Assembly (NCBI GenBank): GCA_003550325.1 | Contig: QKWP01000065.1 | Span: forward strand, 28,674-92,673 | Length of the DNA: 64,000 nucleotides | Direction: 5' to 3' | From: Gigaspora rosea | Taxonomy: Eukaryota; Glomeromycota; Glomeromycetes; Diversisporales; Gigasporaceae | Shown: positions 56,401-64,000 of the stretch, in pieces | How positions within the stretch are numbered: position 1 is the stretch's first letter | Layout: every line of letters begins with the position of its first letter | The notes under the pieces: model-generated | Seen by the model: only the letters and a program-made list of their open reading frames with translations | Database searches by the model: none | What the model was told of the DNA's origin: nothing | Translations under genes and position numbers: made by a program

Positions 56401-57003
56401 CTGGAAAAAAGAAAAGGTTAGTAAAACACGTTCACAAACAAGAAAGCAAGAATGAAAAAAATAATAGAGTCATCTCGAGGTCTGAAGAGAAAAGAGCCGT
56501 AGCACAAAATAAAAAGCAAACGCAAAAAAAAAAAAGAAAAAAAACACTAATTATTATCTCTGATCACTGTTTTTATATCCTGTGATCAGGGTACAGTATA
56601 ATATAATCGAATCAATTCACTAATTTATTTTATTTATTGTGTGCTTTTATAGAGGGTAATTTTATATAGGCATTATATAATTGGTTGACAAAAAAATGTG
56701 ATAGTGACTATAAGGCGATTGTGCTTATATAGATGTATAATTAATATAAAAAAGATTGGTAAAAATAAAATTGTGATTATATAGAGTTTGTGACTATAGA
56801 GGGGTGACTATAGAGGAGGACAACTGTACAACAAATTATACAATAATTATGGCCAAAAAGACAATGCTGACCCTAATATACCTAATAGCCAATCAGATTT
56901 AAGATTGGCCTGGCCCCGGTCACCAACTCCAAATTAGATAAGCTTGTCCTTTATTTTTTTTTTGATCTACTAGCTAATAGACTTAGATCTGTTTTTTTTT
57001 TTT

Positions 57004-57193
57004 TTTACCTTCGCAATGTCGCATGAAGGCGGATTTTTTATTAGGTTTTTGGATAATACATTTTTGGTTAACGAGAGTATATGTAGCCACATGTGCAACT
57101 TTTGGTCACCTAATTTAAGTAGTCCACCCGAAGGTTCTACACTATATGCCGTACCTGTAACCTAACTAGGAGGTTACCCATTTAAACTCTCTG
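57004..57193 (-). mobile_element. 5'-truncated copy of retroposon A
   Basis: On the minus strand it matches the 132-bp unit of 36472-36736 (TTCGGGTGGACTACTTAAATTAG, ACCAAAAGT, TGGCTA) and ends in A(14). TTAGATCTGTTTTTT (left) and CTAAATCTGTTTTTT (right) are a likely target duplication. Confidence 0.7.
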
Positions 57194-57199
57194 GTGTCC

Positions 57200-58790
57200 T
57201 AAATCTGTTTTTTGTTTTTTATTGTTTCGTGTATATTAATTTTTTTTGACTTTTTTTTAGATAAGTACCAACTTTTTTTTATTATTATTATTTATTTGTT
57301 ATCGGAACTAACTTTTTTTTTTAGACATATTCGAAATTAGAATTGAAACAAAAAATAGGATGGGCCAGTTTTCAGATACATACTTACTTTTTTTTTACCA
57401 TTTTACCAGAACTAACTTCTCTTCTTTTGTTAGTTATTTCTTTGTTGCAAAATGAGTCTAGAACTGGTTTTTACATAAGGACACTTTTTTTTTTCTTTAC
57501 ATCATTTTCTCTCGTATTTCGTTTAAAATTTGGGTCAAATTGCGAAATGGGCATTGGCTTCGGTGTTGTTGCTGCTGAAGCTTTTTTTTGTTGGATCTGT
57601 GATATTGTTATTTAAAACGTGAAGTAGGACTAGTTTTTTTAATGTACCAGTTTTTTTTCAGTCTGTGATGTCATTGGGGCTGGTCTTTCAAATAAGTATC
57701 AGCTTTTTTTTTCTCGTGTTTTACTAGTTTTTTTTTGTTTAGAACTTATTTTTCTCTTTCTTTAAGTACTTTTTCATTTAAAATTGAGGGTCTGAGATGT
57801 GAAATGGGTGGACTTTAAAGTCATTGCGAGAGTGACAAAAATCAGGTGACTTTTAGAGGGGAGGTGAGTAAAAAAAAGCTATAAAGAACCTGACTATTTA
57901 TATATTAAATAAGAGGGAGAGAGTAGGCCTCTAATAAAAAATAATCAGGTAATTAATGACACGGCCCTTGTTGTTGATGCTTTAGCGGCATCATTATTTG
58001 AAAAAGCAGAAGACTGGTCTTTCAGATAAGTACTAGCTTTTTTTTCTTCTTTACTGTCTTTTTTTTTAAACTAGCTTCATTCATTCTTTAGATTTTATCT
58101 TTGCTTGAAATTGAGGACCTAAAATTGTTAAAGCTTTCTTCAGTGGGTCTTGTCTTGTTTCATTTCTTCAGTGATATTGTCATTGGTGGTAGATTTTGTT
58201 GCTAATGATAGATTTCATTGCTGTTAGTAAATTTTGCTAGTGTCTCACTTACAATAGTAAATTTTGTTAGTGGCAGTTGCGAAATTCACTGTTTGTGTCA
58301 TGAGTAGTTGATTTCATTATTTGTATAGTTCTCTACGGTACGTCAAAATTGAATTTTTGTGGTTTCTGTTGCAACAAAATTCTAAACTGATATAGTTGGT
58401 TAGAGTACTGCGAAATCTTGAAATATTAATGATCAAATTGGTATGTATTATTTTGTAGTTTCTTCAAAATTATGAGTTTAAATTACTTTATCAAAAAACT
58501 ACAGATAACTTTACTAAAAATTTATTTTGAAGATTATCTAATAAGCAAAAACGTTGTATTGTAGTTATGAAGCTTAAAGGCACTAATGAAACTCTTGGTG
58601 CATAAATTCCTATTAGTTGGAATAAACCAGTAGAAGCAATGCAATAATACCTTTATTTTTTCATTAAAAAATGATACAATTTAAAATTTTATTTTAAGTC
58701 GTGTCCAAGTTTTGATATGATATGATGTTTTCTCTTTTTTTCTAATAATAAAATTTTATTAAGGCAATGCAAAGAATTTTTTATTTTATA
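57200..58790. other. T-rich gene-free region
   Basis: Repeated blocks of ACCAACTTTTTTTT / GAACTAACTTTTTTTT / CCAGTTTTTTTTC at 57260-57740 and 58030-58060, with weak copies between. The frame at 57343-57615 is a product of this. Possibly a decayed polyA retroelement on the minus strand. Nothing recognised. Confidence 0.35.
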
Positions 58791-58792
58791 TA

Positions 58793-60051
58793 AGGGGCTT
58801 CCAGAAATCAGCCAATTTTTTTTTACTATGAGCCCACTTCACCCCTACCCCACCCATCCCACCTGATACCCCAATCAGTCAATCAAATTTTACGATTATT
58901 AAAAAGTTAGATATAATCTTTAATAGTAAATAACTTTTGATCTACTGGGCCAATTTCGATAATTTAACTACCAAAATGATCCTCTCAATAAGAGGATTCT
59001 AGCAAGCCCAAAATTATTAAAATTTAATCACTGAATCCTAAGATCGGAATAGATTTGTGTTACTATAGAAGTTTATAATTTATTAAAAAATTATAAACCA
59101 TTTATAGAAATACAAATTTATTCCGATCTCTGGATCCTGTGATTGCATTTTTATGATTTTAGGCTTGCTAGAATCCTCTCATTGAGCTGATCATTTTGGT
59201 AGTTAAATTATCGAAATTGGCCCAGTAGATCAAAAGTTATTAACAATTGAAAATTAATTTTTAATTGTTAATAACTTTTGATCTACTGGGCCAATTTCGA
59301 TGATTCAACTACCAAAATGATCAGCTGAATGAGAGGATTCTAGCAAGCCCAAAATTATTAAAATCTAATCACTGGATCCTAAGATCGGAATAGATTTGTG
59401 TTACTATAAAAGTTTTATAATTTATTAAAAAATTATAAACCATTTATAGTAACACAAATTTATTCTGATCTCTGGATCCTGTGATTGGATTTTTATGATT
59501 TTAGGTTGCTAGAATCCTCTCATCGAGCTGATCATTTTGGTAGTTGAATCATCGAAATTGGCCTAGTAGATCAAAAGTTATTAACAATTGAAAATCAATT
59601 TTTAATTGTTAATAGCTTTGATCTACTGGGCCAATTTCGATAATTTAACTACCAAAATGATCAGCTCGATGAGAGGATTCTAGAAAGCTCAAAATCATAA
59701 AAATCCAATTACAGAATCCAGAGATCAGAATAAATTTGTGTTACTATAAATGGTTTGTAAGTTTTTAATAAATTATAAAACTTTTATAAGTAATATTTAT
59801 CTATTCTGATCTTAGGATCCAGTGATTGAATTTTAATGATTTTGCTTGCTAGAATCCTCTCATTGAAAGGATCATTTTGGTAGTTAAATCATTAAATTTG
59901 ATCCAATAGATTAAAAGTTATTAATTATTAAATATTGTTAATAAATCTATAATTTTGGTCAAAAATAATTTTGTAACTTTGGCCAGAATTATACCTGATA
60001 CTTAAGCTGACCCACCTACTTCCTGAAATCAGCTGATTTCCGGAAGCCCCC
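58793..60051. mobile_element. 1.26-kb element built of alternately inverted modules
   Basis: Ends AGGGGCTTCCAGAAATCAGC and the complement of GCTGATTTCCGGAAGCCCCC are inverted. The interior is six modules of about 130-150 bases, starting near 58935, 59105, 59275, 59445, 59615 and 59785, in orientation + - + - + -. Each has GATCTACTGGGCCAATTTCG, ACTACCAAAATGATC, GAGGATTCTAGCAAGCC, AATCACTGGATCC. Neighbouring modules are joined by AATTGTTAATA or TTTATAAATT hairpins. No coding capacity. Confidence 0.85.
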
Positions 60052-60427
60052 AACATGTTGTTCCAAATCGATGGGTCAGATTTTTTTTTAAAAAATTGAA
60101 TTGGTATTTTACTTATTTGCGCAGGTCCAATTTTGTAAATCAAAGTGCGAGATAAAAGTTTAGAGTTAGGGCATTAATATTAGAAGTAATAGGATTAGAG
60201 TAATACTTACTAGTAATAAAATTAGAATAATACTTATTATATATAAAATTTTATTCCTGTCATTTTTAATTAGTACACCAAGATCGATTTAAACATTTGT
60301 TTTTTTTTATACATGTTTAGATTCTTTGTTGAAATAGTCAAAATTTGCACTCTCCGATTTGGTTATTTCTTTTCATATTACTTGTGTCAGGTGTATTGAA
60401 TCAGCAGGTTATATCTAATATAATCGG

Positions 60428-60505
60428 CCAATAAAAATTGATTACATGAATCATGTGCTTGATTGATTAATCGAGTATGTGATTCATATGATTGATTTTT
60501 ATTGG
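60428..60505. repeat. 78-bp inverted repeat
   Basis: CCAATAAAAATTGATTACATGAATCA pairs with the right arm TGATTCATATGATTGATTTTTATTGG, few mismatches, loop around GCTTGATTGATTAATCGAG. Confidence 0.75.
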
Positions 60506-60514
60506 TCAATTACG

Positions 60515-61467
60515 AGATTGCTATGACAATGGGTAATTATAAAATAACACCCATAATTATATTATATTATAGCATCAGCTATTAATACTACTTAATCAAA
60601 ACTAAACTACTCTAATTTATTCAATCATAATCAACTTTAACACAATAGTACAAATATACCTATTAACTAGAACAAAGAAATAATTGCCCAAGAAAATTCA
60701 GAACATCCTTAACAATCTAGAAAAAAAAAATGTATTAAAAACAGTTTACAAATCAAAAATACAAGAAAGCACAAAACCACTCTAACTATTACTTATCTAA
60801 AAATACTCTATCCCTAACTACTAACTAAATAACTCATGCTAACTCTGCCTTAGCTCAAAAGACTTCATATCACCAGACCAATGATGAAATAATGCTAATG
60901 CAAATCAGCAAAATTGTACTGTATCAAAATACACGGCAAACAAAAAACACAAACCAACAAGAACATGAAGCAAATGGCAAGCAAGCAGCAAAGCAAACAG
61001 CAAAAAAGTGATAAAGCAAACAGACAACAAAATTCACAATACTAAAATTATAGCTCCATAGCCTTCTATAGCAATAATATCAAAATGACGATATCCAACT
61101 ACAACACCAAGGTGATGACACCCGACAATGAATAACGCAAGTAGTGACACTAAAAAATGCGACAAGTGACAAAAAATAGTAACACAATCGACAAAGAACA
61201 AGCACTGAAATGGACAACTCCAATGACAAAAGAAATACTAAAATAAACAGCTCCAATGACAAGAAACCAAAAATCAAAAAAAAATTAGATAAAAAAAAAA
61301 GTAAGAAAAAAACAAAAAAACAATTTAACTTACTGATATCAGTTATATACTGATCTTGTAAAACTGATAATTATCATCTAAAAAAAATCAATAAAAAAAA
61401 TTATTAAATTATTATTAAATAAAAAAAATCTGTTTAATTACCAATTCGGATAAGATTGGTACTATAC
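60515..61467. other. A-rich gene-free region
   Basis: A-rich with CAAA(G/C)CAACAAG-type low complexity at 60930-61030 and AATGACA repeats at 61080-61265. The minus frame at 61080-61277 is spurious. Confidence 0.35.
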
Positions 61468-61700
61468 ATGAGGACGAAAGCATTTTGGGTTCTAAAACCC
61501 GAAATTAAAATTTAAGACGAAATTGTTTTTGACCTATTTTACTTGAAAGACGAAATTATTTGAAACTTTTATTGAATAGACGAAATTATAAAGAAAATAA
61601 ATATATAAATTTTATTTGCTCTTCCTTATAAAAAATTTTAATTTTCTCTAATGAAGACGAAATAGGCCTTTTTCAAAAATCAATTTCAGTGGCATCACTA
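61468..61700. repeat. ATGAGGACGAAA repeat, copy 2
   Basis: Matches 37447-37680. Flanking ATTGGTACTATA (left) and ATCGGTACTATA (right) suggest a target duplication of 9-12 bases. Confidence 0.65.
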
Positions 61701-61754
61701 ATCGGTACTATAGCTATATTATTACTATATATGAAATTTGTAATAAACAAAGGA

Positions 61755-62290
61755 CGTTAATAAAGTACACCACTGGTGTTCAATACCATATATGTTTTGG
61801 TCAATCAAAATTCATGCAATTTGTATAATGTGAAGATCAGGTGTAACCTGAATATTTCGAAAAAATGTGTTTTTTCAAAAATTGTCTATATGGGGGTGAG
61901 TCAGTAGACAAGGAACAAATCATTTTTAGTAAAATTTTTTTAATTTTTAAATTAAAATATCTTGACAACTATTTAATCACAATTTGCTAAAAATTTTTTT
62001 ATTTTAATTGTGAAATTATAAAGAATTAAAATAAAAAAAATTTATTAAATTTATTAAGATAGTTGTTAAAATATTTAAGTTTAAAGTCAAGAAAACTTTT
62101 ATTAGAAAAAATTTGTCCCTTTTCTACTGACTCACCCCCATATCGAAAAATTCTGTCTAAGAAATCTATCTTAATGTTCTAACAAAAAAAATTCCTTGCA
62201 AAATTTTGGTATATAATAACACTTAACCAAACCTTAATAAGAACTTTAACCCTAACCCTAATAGTAAAAAAATTTTTTGCATATTATAAT
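61755..62290. mobile_element. Remnant MITE with CCCTAA patch, hosting a nested MITE
   Basis: Starts with CCACTGGTGTTCAATACCAT (like the ends of 3135-3374), later has TTCCTTGCAAAATTTTGGTAT (as at 41140) and AACCCTAACCCTAATAG (62248-62264). Within it, 61889-62143 is a MITE with ends TATGGGGGTGAGTCAGTAGA and TCTACTGACTCACCCCCATA. Confidence 0.6.
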
Positions 62291-62465
62291 TTGTATTTAC
62301 CATCAGGAAATTAAAAACATTAATAATCTGCAGTGATTTTCAAGTTTATCAAATCAGTGCAGAATCTTGTTTAAAAATTGCAAAAATTTTCAAAATTTAG
62401 ATTTTTGCAGTTATTCGCAGATTTTTTGACTAAAATCTGTGCAAATTTTTAAAAAGTATAATCTT

Positions 62466-62502
62466 CGCAGATTATAATAGGCGCCGCCTATTATAATCTG
62501 CG
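62466..62502. repeat. 37-base GC-capped palindrome
   Basis: Two perfect 18-base arms (CGCAGATTATAATAGGCG) around one central base, in a region repeatedly using ATCTGC(A/G)...GCAGATT motifs. Confidence 0.9.
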
Positions 62503-62649
62503 ATAATCTCCAAAATTATAACTACTATACTTACCTGCCAGTAAGAACACAATGGGAAAACAATAAACAAAACAATAAATAAAAAAAGCGCGTTTTTTTT
62601 ATTTTTTATTTTTATTTTTTTTAATTTTATCGTTTTTTAAAATTTGAAT

Positions 62650-63777
62650 AAACAAATGTTTTTAAGCAACTCTTTCTAACGATCACCTGAACCAAAATTT
62701 TTACTAACGGAAAAACAAATTTTTTGTTGGAGAGTCGTGACCTGTATAGTAGTTTGTCTAGAGGTCAACGTTTTTTTCTGCGGGACTCCTCTAAAAGGAC
62801 GTTTGGCATGCAAGCCAAGAGCGTTATTATACAAGATAACTGGCAGGAGGTGCCCTTGTATAAAAAATCTTGGTGTGGTATGGGCGGTAAAGCCCAACTT
62901 CGTCGACGAAGCTATCTGGTCGTTACTTCAAAGAAGAACACAGGGGAAACAACAAATCATACGTTTTTCTTAAGCCACACTCTCTTACCTGGGCAAGTGG
63001 TCTCCTTTTTTACTTTTTTCCGCTTCCTTGCTGTTCTTCCAAAATTTCTTGAAAAAAAGTGGGGATTGGCTTACCCCTCCAAAAGATCGGCATTGTTTAC
63101 TTTCCAAATTCAGACAGGCTAGTGGATTGCAATACGTGTTTTAGATACGGCGCTAGTAAATATGACCAGATGTTGATTAGAAGGCTGGAAAAAAATTGAT
63201 TGTTAATTTAGTTTTACAATAGGGATATACAAATGTTGCATTTGTTATATAATTTTTACTTGTACCTGGCACAGGTTATAATAGTGTGTTTATCATAGAT
63301 TGTTTTCTCTTTCTGTCTTTTTTTCTTTTTTTTCTTTTTTTTTGTTTTTTGTGGTATCTGCTTTTTTTTGTAGTCTTCATATAGGTATTTCCCCTCTTTA
63401 AAACTTCCTTTTTTCTTTGATCATAAAGTTTTTTCATATAGTAGTTAGAAGTTTTTCTTTTTACTTGGGAAGTTAAGGAAAGAAGATTTAGAATTAAGAA
63501 AGGAGGAGGCAATCATGATAAGCAGGATGTAAAAGCCTTCCGGTGATATATTAAGTTTTTCGGTTGCAGGAAAAATTAATATGGAGGAGAAGTTTACTAT
63601 AGCAGATCGAACATGGGTAATTTGGGCTTTTGTCGCAAAGAGCCGGGTTAGCTAATATTTGTAGATTAGGTGTGATCAATCGATCACTTGTTATACATGT
63701 ATGAAATAGATATGAAATAGAAATTGAGTATAATAAACTAACAAAGTATTGGCATGATTGCCGAATGTTAAAAAAAA
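62650..63777 (+). mobile_element. PolyA retroposon family, copy 4
   Basis: Shares its 5' part with copy 1 (GCAACTCTTTCTAACGATC) and GGGGATTGGCTTACCCCTCC, AAAAGATCGGCATTGTTTAC with copies 2 and 3, then a CT-rich tract (63300-63350) and an A(13) tail at 63770. TTTGAATAAA flanks both sides (62642-62651, 63785-63794). Open frames of 132 and 78 residues here are not considered genes. Confidence 0.7.
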
Positions 63778-63806
63778 AAAAATTTTTGAATAAAACCGAC
63801 GGTGGG

Positions 63807-63866
63807 AATAAAAAGTAAATTTCTGGTTATTCCCTTATTAAGGAATAACCAGAATTTACTTTTATT
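63807..63866. repeat. 60-bp inverted repeat
   Basis: AATAAAAAGTAAATTTCTGGTTATTCC pairs with GGAATAACCAGAATTTACTTTTATT across a loop of about eight bases. Confidence 0.85.
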
Positions 63867-64000
63867 CGTACGTACACTTTTTTTTTTTATTTTTATACCT
63901 TAATAATTTTTTTTTTAGAACGGTTAAATTTTTTTTTAAATGTTTTATTATCATATTATTTAAACTTTTTTTTTTCGATTTTTTTTTTTTCTTTTTTTTT

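Larger units (their letters stand above)
52417..56826. mobile_element. Pogo-like (Tc1/mariner) shell, 4.4 kb, filled with nested elements
   Basis: TA flanks at 52415-52416 and 56827-56828. Ends CAGTCATCCCCCTCTATAAT and the complement of the right end (CAGTTGTCCTCCTCTATAGT) are inverted, followed by repeated GTGA(T/C)TATA..GAGG motifs at both ends. Excluding the nested retroposon and MITEs about 1.5 kb remain. 55980-56165 has a 60-codon Lys-rich frame that I cannot assign. No DDE domain was seen, so it is probably non-autonomous or decayed. Confidence 0.7.

Noticed and set aside
57343..57615. 90-residue membrane-like frame
   Set aside because: Phe/Leu-rich reading of T runs, without supporting exon borders.
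62724..63122. 132-residue protein near the end of the window
   Set aside because: Lies within retroposon copy 4; the corresponding frames in the other copies are broken.

Overview
The window looks like one scaffold piece of a very AT-rich, transposon-packed fungal nuclear genome, most like an arbuscular mycorrhizal fungus (Glomeromycotina, Rhizophagus-type). I infer this from short GT-AG introns, many BED-finger hAT transposases, a Crinkler/RHS-type effector gene and scattered CCCTAA-type motifs. No rRNA gene, canonical tRNA gene, operon or CRISPR array was seen. Only one gene appears intact: a three-exon NTPase-nuclease effector gene at 46937-49161. Almost everything else is mobile DNA or decayed genes. 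Most long open frames are accidents of low-complexity repeats.

Layout. 1-1044 and 44783-46398 are two copies of a TTAA-flanked element carrying a 15-bp minisatellite. 1537-4925 is a decayed hAT transposase whose introns hold MITEs. 4926-13100 is AT-rich filler with several MITEs and telomere-like patches. 13111-31558 is a nested set. A minus-strand hAT transposase pseudogene is split by a 16.29-kb CACTA-like element (14565-30855; TSD CAT, ends CACAGGT/ACCTGTG). Removing that element restores the hAT reading frame. The element has ATATCGG-rich ends and two divergent genes that share a motif. One of those genes is cut by a 5.56-kb hAT element (16231-21794; 8-bp TSD GTCCTAGG), which itself holds smaller insertions.

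33.0-44.2 kb is an unidentified plus-strand gene, broken by two tRNA-headed retroposons, several hAT-type MITEs and two copies of a longer polyA retroposon. 44.4-49.2 kb holds a foldback, the second TTAA element (with its own hAT insertion), a promoter-proximal MITE and the effector gene. 49.9-51.1 kb has a Gag-like zinc-finger relic. 52417-56826 is a TA-flanked, pogo-like shell filled with a retroposon and three nested MITEs. The last 7 kb is repeats, including a 1.26-kb element built of alternately inverted modules.

How parts relate. TSDs let the order of several insertions be read directly (host hAT, then CACTA-like, then hAT, then MITE; SINE, then two hAT MITEs; pogo-like, then hAT MITE, then two further MITEs). 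The pseudogenised transposases are mostly damaged by stops that single C:G to T:A transitions could explain. The effector gene sits just downstream of mobile DNA, as is common for the Crinkler/RHS class.
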